Assembly (NCBI GenBank): GCA_024742875.1
Contig: JANSXP010000008.1
Location: 1 to 64,000 of the forward strand
Direction: 5' to 3'
Length of the DNA stretch: 64,000 bases
Source of the DNA: Planctomycetaceae bacterium
GTDB taxonomy: Bacteria; Planctomycetota; Planctomycetia; Planctomycetales; Planctomycetaceae
Of the stretch, positions 34,955 to 43,888 are shown piece after piece. Positions within the stretch are counted from its first letter, which is position 1. Every line of letters begins with the position of its first letter. Position numbers and translations under genes: made by a program. Below the pieces are notes generated by a model. The model was not told the DNA's origin. It was given only the letters and a program-made list of their open reading frames with translations, and searched no databases.

Positions 34955-35362
34955 TCAGACCATGACGTCTGAGACGCTGGTAACCGCGACGGCGTCATCA
35001 ATGTTGTGAAGAATCTGCATTGCTGTCAGACAATTCGAAATTCCGGCAACAGCCTGCGTTTCTGCCAGGCTGAGAGATCGATTCAGTTTCCCACACAGGG
35101 CCTGTTGCACCTGATTCCGGGCATCGTCAAGGCGATCCGCAAACGCAAGGGTGGCATCGGTGATCTGGCGAATGACATCGTCGGCACCGGACGCCCGCTC
35201 GATTCCGAGACCGACTGACTCCAGCATCATCAGCGAGCCGGCATTGCGAATCGCGTCTGCCTCCGCCGCCGACATCGGACGACCAAGTTTCGTCTCTGCG
35301 TCTGTCTGGATGCTGTTGGCCATCTGGGAATACGCTTCGGTATAACGTCGGTCTGATGGCAT
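34955..35362 (-). CDS. Hypothetical helical protein
   Basis: 135 aa from the ATG at 35362 (MPSDRRYTEAYSQM). A longer in-frame version starts at 35449, but its extra residues (HHHQPPTSFPVA) are not domain-like. Helical, with a regular heptad-like spacing: LESVGLGIERASGADDVIRQITDATLAFADRLDDARNQVQQAL. The final TSVSDVMV is unusual. No family was recognised. No Shine-Dalgarno is visible at 35362. It is the next gene downstream of tmRNA on the same strand. Confidence 0.6.
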   Translation of the reverse strand: MPSDRRYTEAYSQMANSIQTDAETKLGRPMSAAEADAIRNAGSLMMLESVGLGIERASGADDVIRQITDATLAFADRLDDARNQVQQALCGKLNRSLSLAETQAVAGISNCLTAMQILHNIDDAVAVTSVSDVMV

Positions 35363-35397
35363 GGCGACAGGGAAAGATGTTGGTGGTTGGTGGTGGT

Positions 35398-35431
35398 GGC
35401 CACAGGGCAAAGAAAAGGCCACAGGGCAAAG
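35398..35431. repeat. Direct repeat of 15 bp, two copies
   Basis: GGCCACAGGGCAAAG occurs at 35398-35412 and 35417-35431, separated by AAAA. It lies just upstream of the 135-aa gene and downstream of the tmRNA terminator. Role unknown. Confidence 0.6.
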
Positions 35432-35446
35432 CCAGCCACGGGCCGA

Positions 35447-35485
35447 CAAAGAAACAGCCGCTTCCCTCGAAAGGCCAGCGGCTGT
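35447..35485 (-). terminator. Rho-independent terminator of ssrA
   Basis: A 9-bp perfect stem (ACAGCCGCT with AGCGGCTGT) is read on the minus strand and followed by TTCTTTG. It begins 10 bases after the mature 3' end of tmRNA, exactly where an ssrA terminator is expected. Confidence 0.8.
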
Positions 35486-35494
35486 GTCACTCAG

Positions 35495-35850
<356 letters not shown>

Positions 35851-36000
35851 GTCAGGAATTTTGTCAGTCGCTGCAGTAGAATTTCTCTGCAGCTTTGTTG
35901 ACTGAGCAATAAGTATAACGCGACACACGCCCCCCGGCGAGGTTCGGCATCGAAATTCCGGGGTGACAGAGCGGGGCCACCACGGCAGGTCGCTAGGCCG

Positions 36001-36813
36001 CTAGGCCGCCCGCGGCAGGAATTCCGATGAGAGCGAGTGGACCTGTTCGGCCGAGATGGCCTGTTTCTGGTCGGCATATCCCACCAGCAGCGACATATCG
36101 CACAGGCGATTGATTCGCCGAGGATTTCCACCACTTAGTTCGTGCACCGCAGCAATGGCCTCCGCGGTAAACAGCTCACGCTGGGCTCCCGATGCCAACA
36201 GACGCGACTCGATGTAATCAGTCGTCTCATTCAGCGTAAATCCATCCAGCGCGCCGGTGACAGAAATGCGTTCCCGCAACTGAGCGTTTTTGGCAACCTG
36301 CGATGCGAGCACAGGGTGACCGGCAAGAACCACGGAATATTGCAGTGACCGATCGGTCACCGCCAGATTCAGCAGCGGCAGGACCACCTGATTCAAGGCG
36401 TCCTGTCCGAGCAGGTGAGCCTCATCAAACACAATCACTGCGTGCCGCTCGGCAGAGGTCGCCTCGGATATGGCCTCGCGAATCGTAGAAAAACACGCCA
36501 GTGTGGAGTCTGTTGGCGCTGGCTTGCCGGCCACGTCCGCCACGACGGCCTGCAGCAGTTCATCAGGGGACGTAATGGGAAACGTGAGGTGCGCGAACGG
36601 ATGAAGATCTTTTTCACTCGCCTTCAACTGCTGCAGGAGCGACGACTTCCCCACACCAGAGACTCCCAGCAGCAATGCCGCGCCGGCGTTGTTGGCAAAA
36701 CAATAGCGCAGCCGCAGTGAGGCGGCCTGCGTGGTCCGGGCCTGATAGAGCTGACGCGGCTCCGCCCGATACGGAAACGGCTCGGAATGCAGTTGCCAGT
36801 AACTCAGATACAT
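36001..36813 (-). CDS. ExeA/MshM-like AAA ATPase
   Basis: 270 aa. The N-terminal FPYRAEPRQLYQARTTQAASLRLRY is the entry motif of the ExeA family. Walker A is GVSGVGKSSLLQQL near residue 50 and Walker B is VIVFDEAHLL near 127. A sensor arginine region follows (AQLRERIS), with GGNPRRINRLCD at the C-terminal end, where the family carries its conserved NPRRIN. ExeA-type ATPases support secretin or type IV pilus/type II secretion assembly and can be cytoplasmic partners of single-pass GspB-like proteins. Here it is preceded by a single-TM gene of that kind (76 bp apart). No secretin gene is adjacent. Confidence 0.9.
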   Translation of the reverse strand: MYLSYWQLHSEPFPYRAEPRQLYQARTTQAASLRLRYCFANNAGAALLLGVSGVGKSSLLQQLKASEKDLHPFAHLTFPITSPDELLQAVVADVAGKPAPTDSTLACFSTIREAISEATSAERHAVIVFDEAHLLGQDALNQVVLPLLNLAVTDRSLQYSVVLAGHPVLASQVAKNAQLRERISVTGALDGFTLNETTDYIESRLLASGAQRELFTAEAIAAVHELSGGNPRRINRLCDMSLLVGYADQKQAISAEQVHSLSSEFLPRAA

Positions 36814-36889
36814 CAGTCTCTCACAAACAGAGCATTGTCAATACGACGGAGCCGCAGACGCAACACCCGCCGCCATCGAGTGTCTTCGA

Positions 36890-37405
36890 TCACAGTGAAT
36901 TGGGATAGATCGTTCCCGTCAAACGAATCCGGGGATTCGCCGAATCCGCCTGCGCTCGGGTCGGCCGCGGCACAATCAACATGTCGTCTCCGGCAGGGGC
37001 TGCCGAAGTAGTGGCGTTGTTGGGTTCGGCCGCCGCGGACTCAGGCAGCTGCGGAAAGGAAACGTTCTGGACAACGGGAGCAGAATTCGGCAGCGACGGG
37101 TCGGTCACTGCCGGTGGCTCGCTGCCCTGCCCGTTTTCGGTTCCGGTCGCTGGTTCTGGTTCTGTCGCTCTGCGGACCGCCGCAAAGGTCTCCCGGCCAT
37201 CGATGTGAGTGAGAAAATCCTGCAGTGCGGCCTCTTCGTCGACCTTATGGGCGGCTCTAATGTCCGCATCAGACAGAAAGGCCGGATCGGCCAGCCCATA
37301 CCCCAGCAACACAACCACAATTGCCAGGCCAATTTTCCTTGGCAGCGGCAATGTGGAGAATCTGGAGCTGGGTCCAAAAGTTGTCTTACTGTCATCCATG
37401 ACCAT
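36890..37405 (-). CDS. Single-pass Pro/Ala-rich periplasmic protein, possible GspB-like partner
   Basis: 171 aa. A membrane segment at about residues 26-41 (IGLAIVVVLLGYGLA) follows a short cytoplasmic basic N-terminus. The rest is periplasmic: a helical part (AHKVDEEAALQDFLTHID), then a Pro/Glu/Ala-rich disordered region (TEPEPATGTENG, AAEPNNATTSAAPAG) and a short C-terminal beta-like end NPRIRLTGTIYPN. GspB/ExeB-like proteins have a similar order, and it precedes the ExeA ATPase gene. The assignment is contextual. It is divergent from the DUF2237 gene. Confidence 0.6.
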   Translation of the reverse strand: MVMDDSKTTFGPSSRFSTLPLPRKIGLAIVVVLLGYGLADPAFLSDADIRAAHKVDEEAALQDFLTHIDGRETFAAVRRATEPEPATGTENGQGSEPPAVTDPSLPNSAPVVQNVSFPQLPESAAAEPNNATTSAAPAGDDMLIVPRPTRAQADSANPRIRLTGTIYPNSL

Positions 37406-37459
37406 ATCCGGTACGCAGTTGGAGCATCATGCTTCCTGAGCTGTCGCACGCGTGGATTG

Positions 37460-37488
37460 TTGCGCAAGCTCCCCCTGAGTGTTAGAAT
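37460..37488 (+). promoter_or_regulatory. Putative upstream promoter of the DUF2237 gene
   Basis: TTGCGC (37460-37465), 17 bases, then TAGAAT (37483-37488). Part of a longer box (GTGTTA-N2-ATCGG-N-CCAA) that recurs at 46785. Transcription would start near 37496. Confidence 0.4.
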
Positions 37489-37509
37489 CGGTCCAAACAG
37501 CGAGGTAAC

Positions 37510-37537
37510 TTGACGGTTCTCGCAGATGGCATATTCT
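37510..37537 (+). promoter_or_regulatory. Putative proximal promoter of the DUF2237 gene
   Basis: TTGACG (37510-37515), 16 bases, then TATTCT (37532-37537); good sigma-70 spacing and near-consensus hexamers. It would give a start near 37544 and a leader of about 85 bases. Confidence 0.5.
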
Positions 37538-37628
37538 GCCGGTTGGAAATCCGGGCAGACTCGGGGGTTTTGCAAACCGGGTCAGGTGGTTCAACGACAA
37601 CGTCTGCGAGTCAAGAACTGAAAATACG

Positions 37629-38027
37629 ATGGCAAAAAACGTTTTTGGCGGGGAACTGATTGCCTGCTCAACCGACCCCATGACCGGTTTTTTTCGCACG
37701 GGCACCTGTGATACGTGCGGCGATGATGCCGGGATGCACACCGTTTGTGCCGAAGTCACCGATGAGTTTCTGCAGTTTTCCCAGCAGGCAGGGAATGATC
37801 TCACGACGCCACGTCCGGAATATCGATTTCCAGGGTTGAGGCAGGGAGATCGCTGGTGCATTTGCCTGCCTCGCTGGATCGAGGCACTGGAAGCCGGCGT
37901 CGCACCGAAAATCCTGCTGGAAGCAACTCACATGTCGGCCATTGAGCACATCTCAATGGACACCCTGCTTAAGTATGGACTGGACGCCGATAAAGCGCCT
38001 CCAACAGCAGCTGACACTGACGAGTAG
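37629..38027 (+). CDS. DUF2237 family protein
   Basis: 132 aa. The family signature is clear and ordered: NVFGGELIACSTDPMTGFFRTGTCDTC, AGMHTVCAEVTDEFLQFSQQAGNDL, PRPEYRFPGLRQGDRWCICLPRWIEALEAGVAPKILLEATH. The cysteines (CSTD, CDTC, WCIC) are conserved and suggest a metal or redox site. The biochemical role of DUF2237 is not established. The ATG has GAAAATACG upstream, a modest ribosome site. Two promoter-like sites lie upstream. Confidence 0.93.
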   Translation: MAKNVFGGELIACSTDPMTGFFRTGTCDTCGDDAGMHTVCAEVTDEFLQFSQQAGNDLTTPRPEYRFPGLRQGDRWCICLPRWIEALEAGVAPKILLEATHMSAIEHISMDTLLKYGLDADKAPPTAADTDE

Positions 38028-38103
38028 GCAAACTTTGCAATTTTCGCTCTCGTGGGAATTCCGGCAAGCTGGGATTTGAGACGACAAACTATCGTGAGCC
38101 ATG

Positions 38104-38133
38104 CGACCACGGTGTATGCTCACACGGCGGTCG
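38104..38133 (+). other. Stem-loop in the ilvD 5' region
   Basis: CGACC-N3-GTGT pairs with ACAC-N3-GGTCG with a six-base loop. It lies 95 bp before ilvD. There is no T-run and no leader peptide was found, so it may be incidental. Confidence 0.35.
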
Positions 38134-38227
38134 TGTCGTTCGCTCCAGCGTTCTGCAGACCCCGAACTTGCTGCGATCACCCCGTGCCCCGCAGGACCAC
38201 CCCTGAACAGTTTTGACCAGTCGATCG

Positions 38228-39907
38228 ATGACGGAACTTAATAAGTACAGTAAGCGAATTACGCAGCCCCGCTCTCAGGGGGCCTCTCAGGCCATGTTGT
38301 ATGCCACTGGCATGACGCCGGACGACATGAACAAAGCGCAGGTCGGCATTTCCAGCGTCTGGTACGAAGGCAACAGCTGCAACATGCATCTGCTGGATCT
38401 GGCAGCGAAGGTCAAAGAAGGCGTCGATGCGGCCGGCCTGCTGGGCATGCGGTTCAATACCATCGGTGTCAGCGACGGCATCTCCATGGGCACCGATGGG
38501 ATGTCATTCTCGCTGCAGTCCCGTGACCTGATTGCAGACAGCATCGAGACCGTTATGGGCGGTCAGTGGTACGACGCCAACATTTCCCTGCCGGGGTGTG
38601 ACAAGAACATGCCCGGCTGCATCATGGCCATGGGGCGTTTGAATCGGCCGTCCCTCATGGTTTACGGCGGGACCATCAAAGCAGGCTGCAGCGCCAAGGG
38701 CGAAAAACTGGACATCGTCAGCGCGTTCCAGTCCTATGGGCAGTATCTGGCAAAGACAATTGATGATGACGAGCGACTGGACATTGTCCGCAACAGTTGT
38801 CCGGGAGCCGGCGCCTGTGGTGGCATGTACACCGCCAACACAATGTCTTCCACAATCGAAACACTGGGAATGAGCCTGCCCTACAGCGCGTCCACTCCCG
38901 CCGAAGACCCGGCTAAGCTGGACGAGTGTCTGCGGGCCGGACAGGCCATTCGTGTGCTGCTGGAACAGGACATCAAGCCACGTGACATCATGACCCGCAC
39001 AGCGTTTGAAAACGCCATGGTGGTGCTGATGACGCTGGGAGGATCGACCAACGCGGTTCTGCATTTGATCGCCATGGCCCGATCTGTAGACGTTGATCTG
39101 ACGATTGACGACTTTCAGTCTGTCAGCGATCGCGTGCCACTGCTGGCAGACCTGAAGCCCAGCGGCCGTTTCGTGATGGAAGATCTGCACGGGGTTGGTG
39201 GAACGCCAGCCCTGCACAAGTATCTGATTGAACAGGGACTGATTGACGGCAACTGCCTGACGGTGACGGGAAAAACGCTCGCCGAAAATGTGGCTGACGT
39301 ACCCAGCCTGGCGGAAGGGCAGGAAATCATCCAGCCGGTTTCCACTCCCATCAAAGCAACCGGCCACCTGCGAATTCTGCGTGGCAACGTAGCTCCGGAA
39401 GGAGCGGTCGCCAAGATCACGGGCAAAGAAGGATTGCAGTTCTCTGGCCCCGCCCGGTGTTACGACTCGGAAGAGCAGATGCTCGAGGGACTGGAACAGC
39501 AGCAGATCCAAAAAGGTGACGTCGTTGTCATTCGTTACGAGGGTCCTCAGGGGGGACCTGGCATGCCGGAAATGCTGACACCCACATCGGCCATCATGGG
39601 AGCAGGGCTGGGTGGAGACGTGGCCCTGTTGACGGATGGACGATTCAGCGGCGGATCACACGGATTTATCGTTGGACACATTACCCCAGAGGCGCAGGTC
39701 GGTGGACCACTGGGCCTGATCCAGAACGGCGATGTGATCACAATCGATGCCGAATCCAATGAAATCAACGTGGACCTGACAGACGAGCAGCTGCACGCCC
39801 GCCGCGAACAGTGGGTGGCCCCCGCCTTCAAGGCCACAAGAGGAACCTTGTACAAGTACATCAAAACCGTTAAGTCTGCCTCCGAGGGTTGCGTCACCGA
39901 CGAATAA
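38228..39907 (+). CDS. ilvD: Dihydroxy-acid dehydratase
   Basis: 559 aa from the ATG at 38228 ([13 protein letters not shown]); an upstream in-frame start is five codons earlier but has no site. The Fe-S cysteine motif CDKNMPGC near residue 120, the early GNSCNMH, and [12 protein letters not shown] are hallmarks of IlvD. The C-terminal GGRFSGGS-like segment ([20 protein letters not shown]) is also conserved. The enzyme dehydrates 2,3-dihydroxy-isovalerate and 2,3-dihydroxy-3-methylvalerate in valine/isoleucine synthesis. The length is normal. It is preceded by 200 bp of leader with no recognisable attenuator. Confidence 0.97.
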   Translation: MTELNKYSKRITQPRSQGASQAMLYATGMTPDDMNKAQVGISSVWYEGNSCNMHLLDLAAKVKEGVDAAGLLGMRFNTIGVSDGISMGTDGMSFSLQSRDLIADSIETVMGGQWYDANISLPGCDKNMPGCIMAMGRLNRPSLMVYGGTIKAGCSAKGEKLDIVSAFQSYGQYLAKTIDDDERLDIVRNSCPGAGACGGMYTANTMSSTIETLGMSLPYSASTPAEDPAKLDECLRAGQAIRVLLEQDIKPRDIMTRTAFENAMVVLMTLGGSTNAVLHLIAMARSVDVDLTIDDFQSVSDRVPLLADLKPSGRFVMEDLHGVGGTPALHKYLIEQGLIDGNCLTVTGKTLAENVADVPSLAEGQEIIQPVSTPIKATGHLRILRGNVAPEGAVAKITGKEGLQFSGPARCYDSEEQMLEGLEQQQIQKGDVVVIRYEGPQGGPGMPEMLTPTSAIMGAGLGGDVALLTDGRFSGGSHGFIVGHITPEAQVGGPLGLIQNGDVITIDAESNEINVDLTDEQLHARREQWVAPAFKATRGTLYKYIKTVKSASEGCVTDE

Positions 39908-39965
39908 TTCTGCTCCCCATGTTTCGGCTTCCCCCAGGTTTCGTAGTCCCTGCCAAGAAAGCACC

Positions 39966-41153
39966 ATGAGTAGCCTTGTCGAAAAAAAGCAGTCGCTGCG
40001 AAATCGAGAATCGATGACTGAAAAGAAAAGATCGAAACCGGCTAAGCACTCCCAGGGCGGGCTGATGCTGTGGCATGGGATGACGGTCTCGGGTGTCGCG
40101 CGCCTGCTCAAATCCGGCCCCGACATTCACTGGAGCCGACTCCATCGGTTGTTGAGCCTTCCGTTCTCGGGGCTGTACAACTCGACGTTCGCCGCCCTCG
40201 AATCGGCCGTTTACGGGCGTCGCATTCGCGAGACCAAAGTCGAACACCCACCCTTGTTCGTGCTCGGCTACTGGCGCAGCGGTACGACACTGCTGCAGAC
40301 GCTGCTCAGCCGTGACCCCAATCTACAGCACCTTCCGCTGTATCGCTGTCTGTTTCCCTGGCACTTTCTGCTCACGGAAAAAGTGGTCACCCGGCTGACG
40401 TCGCCGTTCGTTCCCAAAGCGCGGCCGATGGACAACATGAAGGTCTCCTGGGACGCGCCTCAGGAAGACGACGTGTCACTGTGCATCATGAGTCAGGTCT
40501 CGCCCTGCATGCTGCTGGCCCACCCGCATGATTTCTCGCAGTTCTGGCGGTCGCTGAAGTTTGACGAGCTGCCGTCCCATGAACTGCAGCGATGGAAAGA
40601 CTCTCTGGAACTGCTGGTGAAGAAACTGACCTATTCTTCTCCCAAGCGGATCATGATGAAGTCGCCGTTCCACACATTCCACGTTTCCACGCTGCTGAAG
40701 ATGTACCCCGATGCCCGCTTTCTGTACATCCACCGCAACCCGTACAATATCTTTCGATCATCCGTGCACCTGCGTCGCCGCATGATTGAGGAGAACACGC
40801 TGGGCAAAGTGAACTTTGAAGGTCACGAAGAAGAAGTCATTGCCAGTTACAAGTACGGCTTCGAAGTCTACGAGAAGGATCGTCAGCTGGTCCCCGAAGG
40901 TCGACTGCACGAAATCTGCTATGAGGAAATGGAAGTCGATCCGATTGGCGCCCTTGGCAAAGCCTATGGCGCGCTGGACCTGCCCGGATTCGATGGTCTG
41001 GCCAGTGCCATCGAACCGGAGCTGGACTCACTGCGGCGATACAAGAAGAACGAGTTCGTCGATGATCCGTACTGGGTCGATCGCGTGTACTCCGAACTGA
41101 AGCCCGCGTTTGATCGATTCGGCTACGACAAACCGAAGACCTCGGACGGCTGA
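39966..41153 (+). CDS. PAPS-dependent sulfotransferase family protein
   Basis: 395 aa. The 5'-phosphosulfate loop is LGYWRSGTTLLQTLLSRDP near residue 100 and the 3'-phosphate motif is RFLYIHRNPYNIFRSS near 255, both typical of the sulfotransferase fold. An N-terminal extension (KKQSLRNRESMTEKKRSKP) is very basic. A histidine/Glu-containing LPLYRC and MMKSPFHTFHV segment fits the catalytic pocket. It likely transfers sulfate from PAPS to a hydroxyl-bearing carbohydrate or small molecule; the acceptor is unknown. The next gene, a phosphodiesterase, starts 11 bp after, suggesting one transcript. Confidence 0.88.
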   Translation: MSSLVEKKQSLRNRESMTEKKRSKPAKHSQGGLMLWHGMTVSGVARLLKSGPDIHWSRLHRLLSLPFSGLYNSTFAALESAVYGRRIRETKVEHPPLFVLGYWRSGTTLLQTLLSRDPNLQHLPLYRCLFPWHFLLTEKVVTRLTSPFVPKARPMDNMKVSWDAPQEDDVSLCIMSQVSPCMLLAHPHDFSQFWRSLKFDELPSHELQRWKDSLELLVKKLTYSSPKRIMMKSPFHTFHVSTLLKMYPDARFLYIHRNPYNIFRSSVHLRRRMIEENTLGKVNFEGHEEEVIASYKYGFEVYEKDRQLVPEGRLHEICYEEMEVDPIGALGKAYGALDLPGFDGLASAIEPELDSLRRYKKNEFVDDPYWVDRVYSELKPAFDRFGYDKPKTSDG

Positions 41154-41164
41154 GCGTTTCTCCA

Positions 41165-42592
41165 ATGACCAGTTCCCGCAGCCATCGTCAGCTTGTCGTC
41201 CTCAACGTGGTCGGTCTGACGTCCGATATGCTGGGGCCGAATACGCCCAATATCTCCCGGCTCATGGCGGACGGTTTTGGACAGCCCATGGACACTGTCC
41301 TGCCGGCTGTCACCTGCTCTGTGCAGGCAAGTCTGCTGACCGGGCGGATGCCCAGCGACACGGGAATCGTGGCCAACGGCTGGTACAATCGGGAACAGGC
41401 CGAAGTACAGTTCTGGAAACAGTCTAACCACCTCATTCAGGCGCCCCGCGTATTCCAAACCGCGCAGCTGCGCGACTCCGCGCACACCACCGCCAAAATG
41501 TTCTGGTGGTACAATATGTATTCCGGTTGCCGGTGGTCAGTAACGCCGCGCCCATCGTATCCGGCGGATGGCAGAAAACTGCCGGACTCCTACAGCGAAC
41601 CGGCAGAACTGCGCGACGAGCTGCAGGCCGAGCTGGGGCAGTTTCCGCTGTTCAATTTCTGGGGGCCAACGGCAGACATCCGCAGTACCGCATGGATTGC
41701 CGACGCCAGCGTGAAGGTGTTCAGCGACAAGTCTCCGTCGCTGCTGCTCGTCTACCTGCCTCATCTGGATTACAACCTGCAGCGTCTGGGCCCGGGCGAT
41801 CCACGCATTGCAGAAGACATTCGCCTTGTCGATCGGGAAGCCGGCAAGCTGATCGACGCCGCACGGTCGCAGGATGCGGACGTCATTGTGCTCAGCGAAT
41901 ACGGCATCACGGAAGTTTCAAAGCCGATCCACATCAATCGGGTTCTGCGGGAAGCCGGCTTCCTGACGGCACGACGCGAACCACTCGGCTGGGAAACGCT
42001 GGATTGTGGAGCTTCTGCCGCGTTTGCTGTCGCCGACCACCAGCTGTCGCACGTCTACGTCCGCGACTGTGCCGACATTCCTGCCGTCGCCGCGTTACTG
42101 GAACGCACAGACGGTATCGAGATGGTGCTGCAACCGGACCAGCTGGCTGACTTTGGTCTGGACCATGATCGCAGCGGAGACCTGGTCGCCGTCAGTGGTG
42201 TGGACGCCTGGTTCACCTACTACTTCTGGCTGGATGATGCCGTCGCGCCCGATTACGCCCGTACCGTGGACATCCATCGCAAGCCGGGCTACGACCCGGC
42301 GGAGCTGTTCGTCAATCCGCAGCTGACGTTTCCCAAACTGCGCGTCGCCCGAAGACTGGCGCAGAAACTTCTGGGCTTTCGCTATTACATGGACATAATT
42401 GGCCTGGATGCGTCCGTTGTTCGCGGCAGTCACGGTCGCCTGCCGGACCCCAACGCCATGGACGCCCAGGCGCCCGTGTTCATCTGCTCGAACCGCGATG
42501 TGCAGCAGGACAGCATCACGGCCTGTGATGTGCATGACCTGATGCTGCAGTTGCAGTTCGGCGAGGCGCCGGCATCGAGCCAGCAGCCCTGA
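41165..42592 (+). CDS. Alkaline-phosphatase-superfamily protein, nucleotide-pyrophosphatase-like
   Basis: 475 aa. The catalytic Thr region of phosphodiesterase/pyrophosphatases is seen in TCSVQASLLTGRMPSDTGIVANGWYNR, followed by the family segments WWYNMYSGCRWSVTPRPSYPADGRKLPD and LFNFWGPTADIRSTAWIADAS. The usual first metal-binding Asp in the N-terminal DG motif is missing: the strand reads LNVVGLTSDML. Later metal residues LPHLDYNLQR and YGITEV are retained. The function is probably hydrolysis of a phosphate diester, but the altered site is a caution. It lies 11 bp downstream of the sulfotransferase and may act on the same substrate. Confidence 0.82.
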   Translation: MTSSRSHRQLVVLNVVGLTSDMLGPNTPNISRLMADGFGQPMDTVLPAVTCSVQASLLTGRMPSDTGIVANGWYNREQAEVQFWKQSNHLIQAPRVFQTAQLRDSAHTTAKMFWWYNMYSGCRWSVTPRPSYPADGRKLPDSYSEPAELRDELQAELGQFPLFNFWGPTADIRSTAWIADASVKVFSDKSPSLLLVYLPHLDYNLQRLGPGDPRIAEDIRLVDREAGKLIDAARSQDADVIVLSEYGITEVSKPIHINRVLREAGFLTARREPLGWETLDCGASAAFAVADHQLSHVYVRDCADIPAVAALLERTDGIEMVLQPDQLADFGLDHDRSGDLVAVSGVDAWFTYYFWLDDAVAPDYARTVDIHRKPGYDPAELFVNPQLTFPKLRVARRLAQKLLGFRYYMDIIGLDASVVRGSHGRLPDPNAMDAQAPVFICSNRDVQQDSITACDVHDLMLQLQFGEAPASSQQP

Positions 42593-42639
42593 CGCTTCGA
42601 GTTCCGGCCGTTTCGTGTGCGGGCCCCTGCGGCGTTCCG

Positions 42640-43866
42640 TCACTTCAATCGGTTTTCGTACCAGACCACATTGTGCGTCCCGCGCCCGGCATTCAGCAGG
42701 TCCGGATCGCCATCGCCGTCCATATCCACGGAGCGCAGATCGTAGCTTTGCTGAGCATCATCGAGCATGTGCAGTTCAAAGCGCCCCTTTCCGTCATTTT
42801 CGTACCACATCACTCGCTCACTGCCGAATCCACAGGTGGCAACATCGATGTCGCCATCCTGATCGTGGTCCGCCACGGTGAGGCTGTGTGGATATCGAAT
42901 CTGCGCATCGATCGTGTGGATTTTCCAGGAGGGGTTTTCAAACCAGATGGTCCCCTGTCCGTGTCCGCGACTGGCCACCCAGTCGACACGTCCATCGCCA
43001 TTGACGTCAGCAGGCAGGATATTGGTTGCCGCAGTCTGCTCACTGGCCAGCAGCACCTTCTTCCACGGGCCGTTGACGGCCGACTGCCCAGGGTTCTTCC
43101 AGTACGCAAACCAGTTTCCATCTGCGAACGGGCCTCCCTTGGCGCCGACGGCGATTTCCTTCCAGCCGTCACCGTCGATGTCTCCCACCCCCATGTAATG
43201 ACTGCCACCTCGCGCGTCACCTTTGGCAAAGACATGACGAATCCAGCGATCTGCAGAATGAGGATCGGCTGGCACCTCAAACCATGCGATGGAATCCTTC
43301 AGTCCTTTTTCCGGCTCGAAGTTGTTGATCACCACATCGTCACGTCCATCGTTGTTGACGTCGGCGGTGGTCAGACAGTGAATTCCCGTGATTTCGTCAT
43401 CGACCACCCGAGCGCGCCACGGACCGGTCAATGCGAGCGCTGGCCCCGGATTCTCCAGCCAGAACGGGTGATCGGCCGCCACTGTCCCCACCCAGTCCGG
43501 ATCGCCGTCACCATCAACGTCCATGACCGTGCTGTGGATACAGTTTTTTCGTGCCCGTTCGAACTGATGCAGGACAACTTTTGCATCGTAAGCGGGAGCA
43601 ATGTAGAGCACGATCTGGCCAGGACTGCAGGCGACCACGTCCATTTTTTGATCGCCGTTGACATCCATGGCGACGACCGTGTTGCAGTGTCCGGCAGTCG
43701 CAACGACGTGTTTCGGCCAGTCCATGCGGTCACCGGCTGCGACCGCACGTCCTCCGTGCATCACCGACAGAGGCGTCTGTGGAGCGAGCAGGATAAGCCA
43801 GAATGTCACGACCGCTGAACGCACCTCGTGACGGCCGTAATTGCGTTTGCCCACAGTTGCTCGCAT
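42640..43866 (-). CDS. Secreted FG-GAP/VCBS repeat protein
   Basis: 408 aa. A signal peptide-like N-terminus (VTFWLILLAPQTPLSVM) precedes a series of FG-GAP units, each with a calcium-binding D-x-D/N-x-D-G core such as DVNGDQKMD, DVDGDGDPD, DVNNDGRDD, DIDGDGWKE, DVNGDGRVD and DMDGDGDPD. A beta-propeller is expected. Such proteins are secreted and often bind carbohydrate. AGGGGGAG-type site (GGGGGAG) precedes the ATG by five bases. It follows the symporter gene by 22 bp and is likely in its operon. Confidence 0.92.
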   Translation of the reverse strand: MRATVGKRNYGRHEVRSAVVTFWLILLAPQTPLSVMHGGRAVAAGDRMDWPKHVVATAGHCNTVVAMDVNGDQKMDVVACSPGQIVLYIAPAYDAKVVLHQFERARKNCIHSTVMDVDGDGDPDWVGTVAADHPFWLENPGPALALTGPWRARVVDDEITGIHCLTTADVNNDGRDDVVINNFEPEKGLKDSIAWFEVPADPHSADRWIRHVFAKGDARGGSHYMGVGDIDGDGWKEIAVGAKGGPFADGNWFAYWKNPGQSAVNGPWKKVLLASEQTAATNILPADVNGDGRVDWVASRGHGQGTIWFENPSWKIHTIDAQIRYPHSLTVADHDQDGDIDVATCGFGSERVMWYENDGKGRFELHMLDDAQQSYDLRSVDMDGDGDPDLLNAGRGTHNVVWYENRLK

Positions 43867-43888
43867 CGTCGCTCCCCCGATTCACTGA

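Noticed and set aside
38028-38227. Attenuator or T-box before ilvD
   Set aside because: No leader peptide rich in Ile/Val/Leu and no T-box sequence; only one moderate stem-loop.
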